Shown here piece by piece: positions 20,401 to 32,177 of a DNA stretch of 64,000 nucleotides. The DNA comes from Entoloma clypeatum (Eukaryota; Basidiomycota; Agaricomycetes; Agaricales; Entolomataceae). The notes under the pieces are model-generated. The model saw nothing but the letters and a program-made list of their open reading frames with translations. It was not told the DNA's origin and did no database searches. Position 1 is the stretch's first letter; each line of letters opens with the position of its first letter. The stretch spans positions 1,860,001 through 1,924,000 of the forward strand of contig OY751485.1 of the NCBI GenBank assembly GCA_963565915.1, read 5' to 3'. The position numbers were made by a program, and so were the translations under genes.

Positions 20401-23400
20401 TCTCGACCAGCGCGTTTCCGCACGGCGCAGAACGGGCACCAAAGGTCCCACCCCCTCGACCGCCTCTCCATGCACCGGAGCACCAGGGCAACACGCCTCA
20501 ACGCCGAGCGCGATCAACTCATCCAGCACATCCGACTGCAGGAGCGCGACACGTCGCAAAGCGAGGAGCCGAGGTAGCCTTTCCTTGAGCGCCACGTCCG
20601 CATCGAGATCTGAAGCTGTCAATCGGTGTACGGCACAGAGAAGCTCTCGAAGGAGGTGTAAAGTACCCGTGGTGGGTAGTCTTCCCATGTCGCTGCCCAT
20701 TAGGGTGTCTAGCAAGTCGAGGACTTCCCTGGACTGGAAGAAGCTGATCCATATTGAAACGAGCGGGACCTGGGTAACAAGGGTGAGGAAAGCAAAGGAG
20801 GAAAGGAAGAGGATCGTCGTAACGTACGGGCATGGGGACATCGGGCAAGTGTGATCGCAGCACGTCGAACCAGAAAGTCGTGGTATCGCTCAACAGACCC
20901 AGATCACTGGGATTCGTCGAATCCAGGGAACTCCTGACAAGATAATGCAGGCCTAGGAAAGAAGTCAATCAACAAGATTCCCAACACAAATCAGAAGGAC
21001 AGAGAACGCACCACCACTGACCACATCAGACACAGATTCAGAAGTCAGATACTCCCTGACCGCCGGCAAGCGACCAAACACCATCTCCTTCAACGCCATA
21101 TAATCACCCAACCCCTCCGCCTTTTTCAGAACGGCCGCGAGCAGCAGAAACAAACCCCTGACACCCTCCTCCCTCCCCCACGAATCCCTAATCCTCTGAT
21201 CAATCATCCCTACCGCCGTCTTCACCTGAACCAGAGACGAAGACGAAGACGGAGGCTGCAAAGCCATGTCAACGAGAATATCTCTACACTTCTCATCCCT
21301 GAATTGCTCCTCCGTAGCATGCATAAACATAAAGTCGAACTCCAGACTGAGAAGCCCATCAGTGACCCTTTGAGAACCCTCAATATCATGGTACTCACTA
21401 CGGCCCCAACTTCTCAAACCTCTGCACGACATCCATCCCCTCCCACAGACACCCGCACGCCGGATCGACATGCTGCACGAGATTCGCAATGCTCGGCATC
21501 CACAGCGCTTCAACAATATCCGTCACGCGGCGGAGCTCGCCCACGCCGAGGTTGGCATTCAAGAGCCTCAGCCAGTCAATGAGCTCGGTCGCGGTCGTAG
21601 CTCGTTTCTCGTCGTTCTCGGCTAGGGAGGAGGGGGGGAAGGCAAAAAAAAATGTAGCGAGATCAGTCGTGAGCTGGAAAAGATCAACTTACGGACGGGC
21701 ATCGCTTCCACCGCCCTCAAGAACGCCGTCACAGCCTGCAACACCAGCGGCACCTCCCCATCCCCATTCACGCTCATCCTCTCCACCTCCACCTCCTCAC
21801 GCCGACCAGCACCGACACACCACCCCATCACCCTCACCTCCCTCCTCACCGCATCCGTCATTATAGGGAACTCCCCCTCCCACAACCTCTCCCTCGCCAA
21901 CGCGGCCCCATCCACCCGCTCCCACACCTTCCTCATCACCCCCTTCACCCCACCACTCACACTCCTGCTCACGAGTCGGAACGCAAGCTTCCTCACAAAC
22001 GCAGCAAGCGCAAGCACATCTGACGGACCCAACAATCTCTTCCCCACCTTGATCTCGAGCTGCTCCAGCACCGTCATCATCAGGGGGCTCACCATCACCC
22101 CATTCCCGCTCCCTCCCACTCCCTCCATCTCCTCAAGATACCTATACACCCCCTTCCCCGCCCTCCCCACACACTCCTCCACAAACCGCACCACCGCCTC
22201 CCCCTCATCTCCCAACCCCGCCCCATCCGGTGCCTCCGTCCCCCGCCCCCGTCTCGCCCCTGGCAGCAGCAGCGCCGCCAGCCACGCCCCCGCTTCTCCA
22301 GGGTCATGCTCGAACAGCACGCTCCGCGCGAGCAGGTACTCCAGGAGCGCCGACAGCGCCGTGCGGATCGCGGGCGTGGGGGAGCAGAGGTAGGCTCTGA
22401 GGAGGGTGGAGAGGTGTGTTTGCGACGTGTCTTTAGAGTGGGTGAGTGAGTTTTGACGAAGGAGAGAAAAAAAAAAGGCGTACTTGTGGCCTTCCCAAAC
22501 AGCGTAAACTGCTCGTTGTCCTTCAACAGCCGCAGGACATGCAACTGCCTCACCACGCCCAGCCGCCTCGCCGCATCGTCATCATCTCCCTCTCCCAAAC
22601 GCCGCGACACTTCAAACCCACTCAGAAGCTTCCCGACATCAAACCGTGCCTCCCCAACCACCCCCGACAAACACCGCTGATACAGCCCCACCACCCTTTG
22701 CGCGCTCTCCGCCAAGAGCGCCTCCCTCGTCCTGTTCATTTTCATTTCCACTTTTGTCTTTGGCTTCGCTTTCGCCCCCTCCCCTTCATCGTCACGCCCG
22801 CCCGCGGCCGGTATACTCGCCTCCCCCCCGCGATGCGCCTGCGAAAACGCCACCACGACCTGCCACTCCGGCACCCGCCGCCTCACTTCCCTCTCCACCT
22901 CCCTCCTCCGCCTCGCCCACGTCCCGCCCTGCCCATCTCCATACAAATCCACGTCCTCACCCTTATCCTCGATATCGTCCCCAAGCGCCTCCTCGACCCG
23001 CCGAAAGGCCTCGATGACCCGCTCGTATTTTCTCAAGCACCGGGCGAGCGCCAGGGCCGTACAGTGCCGCACCAGTGCCGAGGGGGATTGCAGTCCTTTG
23101 GAGAGGTGTGCTTTGGTGTTGATGGTGCTGGCGGAGGGGAAGATGTTGTCGAGGGTGGTAGAAAGCAGGGGCGGGGTGGGGTTGTATAGCGCCGTGTTAG
23201 TGTTGATTTTGATGGAGGAGGTGGGGGTGGATGACAAGGACAATGAGGGGAGGACAAAACACGATTCCGGCACCGGAAGCGAGATGACGGCCCCGAAAAA
23301 CGCGATGTTGGCTATCCATTTGGAGGAGAGGCGGGGCTCGAGAGTGAGCGCGGCGCCGGACCAGTAGCTGTTTTTCGTTCAGGTTTGTTGAGGTTACATG

Positions 23401-24844
23401 TATGGAGAAACGGAGCGTACCCGGATACGAGCTCAGGGCACGCGGCGAGGATCTTCATCGCGAGCTCTTGCTGCCTGAGATCCTCGTTGACCTTGAGCGT
23501 CTTGACGATGTTGGCGAGTATCTTGTTGTATATCCTGCCCTTATGCTTCTTTCGCCCGTCGTCTTCCTCTCGCTCCTCATCTGCGTCGTGATCCCGGCGC
23601 CTCTCCTCGTCCGTCTCGCGTGGATACCACCCGCGGTCCTTGAAGCATATCCCCGTTCCAGGGCGTGTGCATGTAGCGAGTAGAAAGTGGTGTACGAGGT
23701 CAGCGGGGATGTGGCCTTGTTCGTCGTGTTCGGGGGCTGATCGCTCGTAGAGCTTCACCATCTGTACAACAATTCATTGATCAATGTGGGTAGTTGAGAG
23801 GAGAGCCCCGAGATGCTAACGTGGGCAATGGTCGCCTCACTGAAGAGGCCAATTTTAATGGTGCGCTTGATCTTGGGGTCCATCCAGATGTCGGTCCAGC
23901 AGACCTCGAGGATGCGGCGAACAACGGGGTAGGGGTCGTGGACGAGGCCTTTGAAAGCGGCGAGGAAGGGGTCGCGATGTTGATCGAGAAAGGACGTTTT
24001 GACATGGGTGGAGCTGTCGGCGTCGAGGAAGGAGAGGAGGAAGAGGATGTAGAGGGTGCGAATATCTGTTGACGGGGAAGTGAGTAGGAAAGGCAAACAT
24101 GATAGAAGAGAGGCTGGCCAGGTCTGGAAAGAGGATCGGCGGTGTCGTGTTTCCGTCGCATGTTCAACAGTTTGGGAAGGGACTGTTTGACGGGTTGAGC
24201 GACATGAGTGGGATGATTGATATGGGGGAAACGTGCACACTTTGAGCTCCCAGCCAAAACTCTCCAGCACCGCCTTTTTCTCCCTCCCACCAGCGAACGC
24301 AGACATGGCGTTGAACAGTTTGAGAGTGACGAGGATCAGCTCATGATGTGATCCACCGAGATACGAGTTGAGTCTTCGCGTGTACGTCGGCGTGAGCAGC
24401 GTCTTGATAATGGGTTGGCCGAGCGCATGGAAGGGGTAGTGAGAGGACAGAAGCGCGAGGAGGGACGATAGCACAGCGACGAGGAGTGTGAGGACACCCT
24501 GCAAAAAGAAACACTCAAATGAGGGCTTTGAAACTGAAAAAACACACTCAACACACCCGGGCCTGAGCCACCCCGTCCCAGATCTCAAAAACATCGCGAG
24601 CCCCCGGAATCCTCTCCAGCCAATCTTGCGCGAGCACAAGTCTCTCGTCCTGAGGCGATATCACCTTTTCACCAGGTTTTATCGCCAACTGGTTCCGCAA
24701 CACCGTCAAGTCTGTTCCGAACGATGTTAGAATACAATCTTGATTAAACCACCATACAAACGTACTTTGAATCAACGCATCGTTGTTCTGTGTCCCCAAA
24801 GCTGCGCGAATGTCGTTCACGTTCGTGAACTTTTGGTTGAACAT
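17467..24844 (-). CDS. URB1: Urb1/Npa1-type nucleolar ribosome-biogenesis protein
   Basis: Very large multi-exon gene, over 7 kb, for the nucleolar pre-60S assembly factor Urb1 (Npa1). The start ATG 24842-24844 opens an exon with F-T-N-V-N-D-I-R-A-A-L, matching the family N-terminus. Middle exons code helical-repeat protein with no catalytic motif, and the exons over 21.6-23.3 kb are very GC-rich. The C-terminal conserved block is clear near 18460-18700: R-P-E-L-D-T-K-D-V-P-M-L-Y, then S-S-E-D-W-K-K-E-R-G-W-I-I-R-F-L-S-D-G and R-R-Y-T-W-D-L-L-A-S. The last exon with W-V-W-T-Q-A-I lies near 17660-17720. I extended to TGA 17467-17469 through a probable intron (GTAATATCC...CATTCAG); the true stop could be nearer 17658. 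Long antisense open frames, for example 22446-23189, are by-products of the GC-rich exons. Confidence 0.82.
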
Positions 24845-24859
24845 CTCTGATCAATACAT

Positions 24860-27226
24860 GGCTTTTTCGCTTCGACGTCTATCCTCCCACGTGCCGCCAA
24901 CGCAATGTACACTTTCTACAGCTTGACACAGACATTGGTGTTTCTGCCTTCGACGCTACAGATGCGGAAGACGCAGCGTATGCCCAGATACAACGAGAAA
25001 TCGAGGCGCTAGAATTGCCCATACACAAAAGCGAGGCATCTATCCGATCATGGAGGACTTGGCACAACACGCTGAGCCTCGTCTCACGACAACCTGCAGA
25101 GACGTTGGCCACTATATTCAAGATGATTTCGAGGGACGAGCCAACAAACGTTGATTGGGTTCATCTCGCGCACGTTTGCACACACTGACGTCAAGTCGCG
25201 CTGGATTGTCCAAGCCTCTGGAGTTATATCCAGCTCAAATATCCTTGTTGGGCGGTGGAGATGCTGACCCGTTCAAAGATGTCTCCCTTGACAATCGCTA
25301 GGTTCCCTGATGAAAGTGGTCATTACTACGACTCGGATGATCAGTACCACGGGAAAAAAAGATGGGAGGATGATCCAATGACAAGTGAGGCGGAGGTAGT
25401 CTTGCAATGTTTGAAATCCTTGCACCAGATACAAAACCTTTCCGTCACAGCAGATTCTGATGATTGGCGTGGCAACAGCATGCTGTAAACCCTCTCACCC
25501 AACCGGCTCCTCTCTTGGACACTTTGGAAATATCATTCGCCACCTCGTATTCACACAATCGTCTTCCCAACAATGCCTTCGGGGGTGTGGGAGGCACACC
25601 CCGACTACGCTGCATCAAACTTGATTTCTGCAACTTCCCATGCGAAACACATTTGTTCAGCAATCTTACAAGCCTCTCGATATTCAAGCCCTTCCCTGGA
25701 TCCCTCATCTCGCCGAGGAACCTCATCGCTGTCCTTCCAAACATTGCCGACCTACAGGAGCTTGGGCTTACATCCGTGCTTAGTCCATCGTCAGCCGACA
25801 TCGTCAGCCGATCAAACGACTATCCCTTCGCCTCCAGTCACCCTTCATCGCCTGTCTCGCATTTCTTTGGAGGACGATATCCCTCACTGCGTCCCTTTCT
25901 TTTCTGGTATTCTTCTGCCCCGCATCACCATTGCTCATTTATTGTGTTTCCAACGGGCCACTGACGAGTCCAACCCTCCCAACTATCTACGGTCTTCTTC
26001 CCCAGCATTCCATCAACTTGTAAATGCCATGTTTCGCACAACTTGCCTTCCCATCCTAGAATTACCTATCTATGGTGATGTTATCAAAGTCTGGCATGTG
26101 CTAGGCAGCAAGCCTTCTATTCACTTTTATACCCAACCATTTCCCAGGCGGTTTTGCTCGTTAGAACCCTCCATTGGAAGATACTTGACATATTTGGGTC
26201 CGCCACATTCCTTGGCTGCGACCTCTCATGGTCAACGACTTTAACCAAGCTGTCAATATCCAAGCCATCCTCTTCATCCCGCATTTCAGTCAGTGATCTC
26301 GATCCTCTGTTGTCGAATCTTCCCCATCTAAGTAGAGGATGTTGAGCTCAAATTGGTCCTGAACTCACCCCCCCTGCCGGCTGGTCAAATTACCTGTTCT
26401 ACCCCTCCAAGACCAGTTGCCCTTCATCGCCTCTCGCATATCCATTTCGAAGACGATATAAAGAATACCATCCAACTCCTCTCTGGCATTAGTACCGCTG
26501 TCTTAGCGTGTTTCCAAAGCAACGAGGATGATGAGGATGACGTATTCGGAGTCAACGGATCCCTCCATGTTCGCACAAGGGGGTTTCCTCTCTTACGTTC
26601 TATCCATCTGCCTCGATAAAAAGTTGAAGCTTGGGTCATGTCGCGCGGCGCCGGCCATCCGTTAATCCTCCTCCACCATCCTCCTGATTCCTCCAATGTG
26701 TTTTAAGAGGTTTCTAGGCAAAAGACTTGAGATATCTGGCATGGCTATGAACACTGCTGGATGGCTAGATATGTTCGGAAATCTGGAGTTCTTGGAGAAT
26801 ATCTCAGTCTCAGATTCACCCTTTGCATTTCTGCGCGCCCTTTCACACGGAATCACATTGTGTTAGACACCTTCGCATCGTGGGGCTTCAAATACAGCTG
26901 AACCTGGAAGGCTGAAGTTTTGCCGCTTGCGCCGCCTCAAGATTTGCTGCTGGGATTTCGACGTCTCCCGCCATGAACAGCGCTTAGGGGAGGTTTTGAA
27001 GATATGTTTGAGGAACCCTCCGCACGCTAGAACTGGATTATTGTCGCCACGTCGAGGATGATGTTGATGTTGCCTTTCTGAGATCACTTGCCAGGCGGGG
27101 AGATGAATGCGAGAGGAGTACCTAGAGTACCTATTGGCTTTAGGATGCTGAGTCGGATGAGGTTGAGGCTCAATTCGACGAGGAAGAGGAAACAGGGGTA
27201 GACGAACGTGAGGAATCAGCGTAAAA
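24860..27226 (+). pseudogene. F-box/leucine-rich-repeat gene, broken
   Basis: Agaricomycete-type F-box protein (putative substrate receptor of an SCF ubiquitin ligase). The N-terminal region has I-R-S-W-R-T-W-H-N-T-L-S-L-V and the F-box P-A-E-T-L-A-T-I-F-K-M-I; the part that should read V-C-T-H-W-R-Q-V-A-L-D has TGA (25186-25188) in place of the Trp codon. After the stop the same frame resumes with L-D-C-P-S-L-W-S-Y-I-Q-L-K. Further frame changes occur near 25490 and 25810, and several later, separating leucine-rich fragments (L-D-T-L-E-I-S, L-Q-E-L-G-L-T-S, L-R-R-L-K-I-C-C-W-D-F near 26920-26960). An acidic tail (D-E-E-E-E-T-G-V-D-E-R-E-E-S-A) ends at TAA 27224-27226. The true reading frame has no ATG upstream. 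Introns might explain some frame changes but not the TGA. Confidence 0.75.
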
Positions 27227-27398
27227 ATGTCATGTGCTCCTCTAGTATATGTACTTTGCTGGGTGACATTTCCGGTGTTGAATAAAGCTTTGTTGCATCA
27301 AGTTCTCTCTCATCGTTGAATATACATAATAATCGCTTAGCAGGAAGAAGTCGATGTTACACATAAATTTAATCTCCTCGTCGAGGGAGTCTCCCTCC
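27227..27398. other. Convergent 3' region
   Basis: Short spacer between the convergent F-box and Cog3 relics. It includes an AATAAA word near 27281 that could act as a polyadenylation signal for the plus-strand gene. Confidence 0.35.
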
Positions 27399-29323
27399 TC
27401 AAAGCCTTACCTGGCACATCTGATCCAAGAACGCCCTGACCTCCCCAATCCCCATAACCTTCAACTCTCCCCCAGGCGGATACAAATCCCTCACCACCTC
27501 CGCAAACACAGCATACGCATCCATTGCACGCTCAACGACATCCTCAACCAGCACCCGCACCATCCGCTCCTCCTCGACGTACAGCTTCTATCGCCCCAGG
27601 TCCGTCTCGCAGGCGCGCCGGAAGTCGACGTCGATGGAGGCTGTGGCGGATGGTGGAGGGATCTCTGATGCTGGTGATGGGGTTGGGGCGCGGCAGCGAT
27701 CTTGCTCTGGAGGAGAGGTGGCGCAGAGGGAAATGACGGCTTCGCAGTGGATACACACCGGTAGCACCCAGCAGCAGCCCCCATAGTTGCACCTCCACCT
27801 GCACTTTATTCCGCAGTACCAATGCTAATGGTTGAATGTGCGATCTCGGCATGGCTGGCGCCTCTAAGGTCGAGGTCCAAGGTCTTCTCGATGTCTTTGA
27901 GGGTCATCAGGTGCCAAACGAGGAACAGCCGCCCGTCGATCTTGTGCACCTGGAAAATCGGGAGTGGGTTTTCCGTACCACCATCCTCGGACGGGAGGTG
28001 CTGGTAAGAGCATCCTACTACCATGCAATCGCCATTCAGTTCATCTGTTCCAATGTCCGGATGATTGAACGATGGTAGAAAATCGGTGGCACCGTCAGCA
28101 CGCTGGCTGATGAGATCGGCGGCGGTGACAAGAGATTGTCGACAGAACTGATTGCTCCTTGGGCGATATCTTCGGAATTGCAGGCTAGGAGAGAAATTGT
28201 GTTTGGTAAGAATCAGGAAAATGAGGAGAAAGGTAGGAAGAGATGTACCTTGACGAAAAAGACAAGGGCAGATAAATGCCAGAAACAGAACGAACCGACG
28301 AGGATGTCAGGCCACTTCAAATCCTCTGGCATCGGCGTAGAAAACCACACCTCGCTCTGCACGATCGCCAGCGCCTTGAGGAACAGCCGCGTCTGTGCAT
28401 CCTGCAGGACAATCTGCAGGAGGTAATCAATCCAAGCTTGGTTCGCCCGGGATCTAGGCTGCGGATGTCCTCAGTCTGGCGACAAGAAGACTCTTCCGCG
28501 AGGCAAAGTATGCCGCGTGGCACTCTGTTAGGATTGCTGAAAGTTCCCGGGGATGTGCACGCGCGCGGCGCTGGAGCTCGTGGTGAAGGGGCAATAGCTG
28601 GGTAGAGACGGTAGTGAAACCGGTGTAGATGAAGTGCATTTGTGCAGTGGCTGAGACGTTCGACCATGTATAAGAAGTCTGTTTGGAGGACGAGCGACTC
28701 TCCCGGATGATTCAACATCCGCGTTGCATTTTCAAGCTCTTGGAAGTATTCTAAACGAGCACCGATTTCTGCCAGCAATTTATCCTACAATTTAACGAAC
28801 ATGATCAGCACAAAATAACCCAGTGGAAAAGAAACGTGTACCCTCTCCTCATACAGCTTCTCACAAGCATCCTTGAAGCTCCTTTCGCCCTCCTCCACAC
28901 CTCAAGCATAACATTTCTCTCCTTATCGACAAAGTTGACTTTCTGCAGCAGCAGCTCACAGACGTCTAGATGCACCTTGACATTGGAGGTATGAGCACGA
29001 AAGTGGGCCTCCTGGTGGTGCGCAACGGACCTGTCAATGAGCGGGGACCAGTCGTAGAACGTCTGGGGCGTGATGGGCTGCTTGGGGTGAGCCCGTGGTT
29101 GAGGCTGGGGAGGAGACGATGAGGACGGGGATTGCGCTGTTGATGCGCGGCGTTGGGGCCCGCGAGGGGTCGTCGTCGTCTGTGCAGAACTGAGGGGGTA
29201 GGCGTCAGTGTAACTAGTTTGGGAGGAGATCAAGATTACTTACCTTTGAGGATCTTTCGCAGGCAACCCTAATCGCGTCGACACTCTTTGTCTCGAACTC
29301 ACCGTCACTTCCCATTCTTCCAT
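27399..29323 (-). pseudogene. COG3: Cog3 (Sec34) Golgi tethering subunit, apparently degenerate copy
   Basis: Conserved oligomeric Golgi complex subunit 3 normally tethers retrograde vesicles. The start M-E-E-W-E-V-T-V at 29321-29323, and the blocks Y-F-Q-E-L-E-N-A-T-R-M-L-N and L-Y-M-V-E-R (28675-28745), identify the family. However, the frame changes near 28885. At about 28655 the sequence jumps from V-E-R directly to S-A-T-Q-A-Q/M-H-F-I-Y-T-type sequence that lies about 60 residues later in Cog3 proteins, in another frame. At about 28450-28480 it jumps from R-S-L-D-P-G to L-Q-I-V-L-Q-D-A-Q-T-R-L-F, skipping about 100 residues. Later blocks (I-D-G-R-L-F-L-V-W-H-L and E-E-R-M-V-R-V-L-V-E-D-V-V near 27480-27560) are present. 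No in-frame splicing restores the missing blocks. It could be a decayed duplicate or a local assembly fault. Confidence 0.7.
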
Positions 29324-29424
29324 TGTGATTGACGACCTTGGCTGTCTTCGACGATGAGGACGCCATCGTGGAAGTCGACAATAGTAGTGGTGGCTGTGCT
29401 CATAACTCGGCTTCGTGAACGTCC
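29324..29424. promoter_or_regulatory. Short bidirectional promoter region
   Basis: The Cog3 start (-) and MMTAG2-type start (+) are about 101 bases apart and point away from each other, so they probably share a divergent promoter. No factor site was recognised. Confidence 0.45.
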
Positions 29425-30280
29425 ATGATGTTCGAACCAGTCCGCGGCGGCACCCGTGGTGGTCAAGCTGAATTTAAGTGGTCAGACGTCTCTGCGGACA
29501 AGGATCGTGAAGTGAGCTCTCATATTCGTCCTATCGTCAATATCTAGCTCACGTCTGGGTTAGAATTATCTCGGACATAGTATCAATGCTCCAACAGGTC
29601 GCTGGCAGAAGAACAAAGATGTCCACTGGTACAATCGAGACAAAAAGGACACAGAGGTCGAAAGACTGGAAGAAATTCGAAAAGTAAAGGAGCTGGAGGC
29701 CGAGGCGCTTTCCGTCGCTCTGTAGGTCCATTATTGCGGTCGAGTCATTCCATAAACTAATTGCCAAATTTCATCCAGAGGTTTCGAACCATCGAAAAAG
29801 GCAGGCTCTACCACAACTACTGGTGCACCTGTTACTGGCGCCAACGCCATAGCACCTGTGTCACAAGCGATTGCACCGCCTGGAAAGGACTCCAACAAAG
29901 ACGACGAGCAACGTGCTCGTGAAAAAGAAGAAAAAAGACGGCTGAAAGAAGCCCGAAAAGAAGAGAAACGGGAAGAAAAGGGGGCCAGAAAAGAAGCCCG
30001 GAGAGCCGGACGGCACACCAATGAAGATATCCAGCATCGTCGACACCGGGATCGAGATCGGTCGCGCTCAGCTTCTCCGTACCATCGGCAGTATCCACCT
30101 CGCCGTTCCAGGTCGAGGTCACCCCGCCCACCGCGCCGCATTCAGGATCATGAACCCGACGCGTATTCCCGTCGAGACCATGATAGGTATTATTCACGTG
30201 GTCGCTCAAGGAGTAGGACGCCTCCTTTCTACGGTAGAGTGCCCTCGTCACCGCGGAGAGAAACGTCCCGTAGGGTCTGA
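29425..30280 (+). CDS. MMTAG2-type RS-rich protein
   Basis: The N-terminus matches the multiple-myeloma-tumour-associated protein 2 (MMtag) domain: G-G-T-R-G-G-Q-A-E-F-K-W-S-D-V, then, across a clean intron (GTGAGCTC...GGGTTAG, about 29511-29562), Y-L-G-H-S-I-N-A-P-T-G-R-W-Q-K and D-V-H-W-Y. A second intron (GTAGGTCC...ATCCAG, about 29722-29778) precedes E-A-L-S-V-A-L-G-F-E-P. The C-terminal half is lysine/glutamate-rich, then RS-rich (S-R-S-R-S-P-R-P-P-R-R), suggesting a nuclear role in RNA processing; the precise function of the family is not established. Two adjacent ATGs (29425 and 29428) are both usable. Length of about 250 residues is normal for the family. Confidence 0.85.
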
Positions 30281-30886
30281 CTACCATTACTACCCCGAGA
30301 GTTACCCCATACTTTTCAGCTTAGTTTTTTGACCATGGAGAAATGCCACAAATGTAATTTGTACTGTGTCATGGAGCTTGAAGCTTGAAGAGTCAATACG
30401 CTGTCCACAGCAATATCTCATGGTTATCGCGGTTAGGGCGAGTTTTTATATCCTGGTCATCTATCTCTCTGTTGCCACATCAAGTGCTGCCATATATTTT
30501 CGAGATGGCTTGGGAATGTTACAGACTTGATTTATATAGATAAAGGCAGGAATACAGGTTCCTCTGGTCGTGTCTCTAGTATGCTCTCATTGGCACAACG
30601 TCGCCTGCCCTCTTCTTTGAAATATATCTCAACATTTCACCACCGTGGAACTCTGGAATGGTCGGTACGAAAATCGCATCCTGCCCTATTCATTCACAGT
30701 TTCAAGCTTCATGGCCCAGATGTTTGAACGCGGACGGGAGAAATATATGGTCCACCCGAGGGCTGCAGAGGGATGGACCTGGATTGCATTTAACGAGACA
30801 CAGTGGTCGCAAAGCATTATTGAAAAGTAGAAGACACAAAATACAATAGCACAAGCACGATACATTTACTGCAGAAACGGAAATGT
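30281..30886. other. Convergent intergenic region
   Basis: Lies between the 3' ends of the MMTAG2-type gene and Cwc15. Short open frames here (30527-30849) have no recognisable domain. Confidence 0.35.
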
Positions 30887-31913
30887 TCAGCATCGATAAT
30901 ATGTCTGTGAAATAGAATGGATTCCAACCTTGATGAATCTACCCATGAATTTTCTGAAGAGCACCAATTGGTCAGTACGAACGGCGGCAGAAAAAGAGCA
31001 AAGCACGAACTTGTGGAATTCCGTCCGAAGAAGGTCATTGACAAAGTAGCCCTGCCCTTTATCTCGTTGATTCATGGCCTGGTTCTTGAATATTAGGTCT
31101 ACAGAAAGGGTGTCAAATTCCCAGCAGAGGACAAAAACCAGGAACGCACCATCATCCCATCGCCGCCTGACTGAGAAAGTGCCCGGGACGGTCGTATTGA
31201 TCCCATTCGGTGTTTGCTGCCCCAAAGCAGCTGCAAGATTGAGCAAGGGATTGCCCGTTGCAATCTCAGCATCCCGAGCTGCAGCATCGCTGACAGACTG
31301 TTCCCTTTCCTGCCGTGCTTTCTCCTCCGCTCTCTCACGCTTAATCTTCTCCAACTCACGCAAGAGTTCTGCCGTATCGTCCTCGTCGTCTTCTTCCTCT
31401 GATTCATCCCCGTCGCTGCGCGTTTTGTTATATCCTGTGATGAGAGAAGGCGCTAAAAGAGCCTCATACCTGTCGCCTCCCTCGCTCTTCCCATTCCCAT
31501 TCTTCTTGTCTTCCTCTTCCTCGTCATCGTCATCCTTATCCAAATCCAGTGCATCTTGCAAAAGCTTTCTCCTCTTATTTGTCTCCTCGTCCTCAGCAGA
31601 GGCGCCTTCGATGGGTAAGGGTGGCTTGCCCTCCGCCTTCCGCTTCTTATTCATGGCTTCCTGTTCAGCGGTTAAGAGTTCCGCCCTCAAATCCCGCTTC
31701 TTCACTTCATCCGCTGATGTCTGGCCGACTTGCCTAAGGTTTAAAACTTTGTGTCAAGAACGCATTAACCTACTGGAAGCGGAATTATGAATCAGCGTAC
31801 CGGAATTTTAGTTTGGTGTGAGCTGCCATGTCCCGCACGGAAAACTGGCGCGAGCCGCCCTTGACATCTCGCGCTTGAGCTGGGTCCCATGTAGGTCTGT
31901 GAGCTGTGGACAT
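30887..31913 (-). CDS. CWC15: Cwc15/Cwf15 splicing factor
   Basis: Component of the Prp19/NTC-associated active spliceosome. The start M-S-T-A-H-R-P-T-W at 31913 and S-R-Q-F-S-V-R-D-M-A-A-H-T-K-L-K-F-R match the family N-terminus. The second exon codes a Lys/Glu and Asp-rich middle (E-E-D-D-E-D-D-T-A-E-L-L-R-E-L-E-K-I-K-R) followed by G-N-P-L-L-N-L. Conserved ends are F-S-V-R-R-R-W-D-D, then across an intron (GTGCGTTC...TCTGTAG) L-I-F-K-N-Q-A, D-L-L-R-T-E-F-H, and across another (GTTCGTGC...CTTCAG) K-K-F-M-G-R-F-I-K before TGA 30887-30889. All splice junctions keep frame. An upstream in-frame ATG at 32003 is less likely. Confidence 0.92.
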
Positions 31914-32177
31914 TGAGGAGTGTTCAAAGTAAGGATTTGAACAATAACTTGGTTGGCACGGTTGAAGAAGCGGAGTACCGATCAGGAATATGTTTCCCAC
32001 CACCTTGCCTGCAACACAGTTAGCGTCGCACGTTGGGTCAAAGACTATTATTCTTGAAGTTTGAGAGACTAATACATTATGTCGGTATAAGAAGAAAGGT
32101 CATCAAGTTCTCTACAGAATTAGATTGAATCCGCGCAAGACATCATGATAGGACGTGAGTTATCATCAAGTTAATCA

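Noticed and set aside
22446..23189. 247-codon plus-strand open frame, and a 392-codon minus frame that spans several exons
   Set aside because: Both are by-products of very GC-rich Urb1 exons; compositions are Pro/Arg/His runs without motifs.
31074..31790. 238-codon plus-strand open frame
   Set aside because: Antisense of the acidic Cwc15 exon (Ser-rich from reversed Asp/Glu codons).
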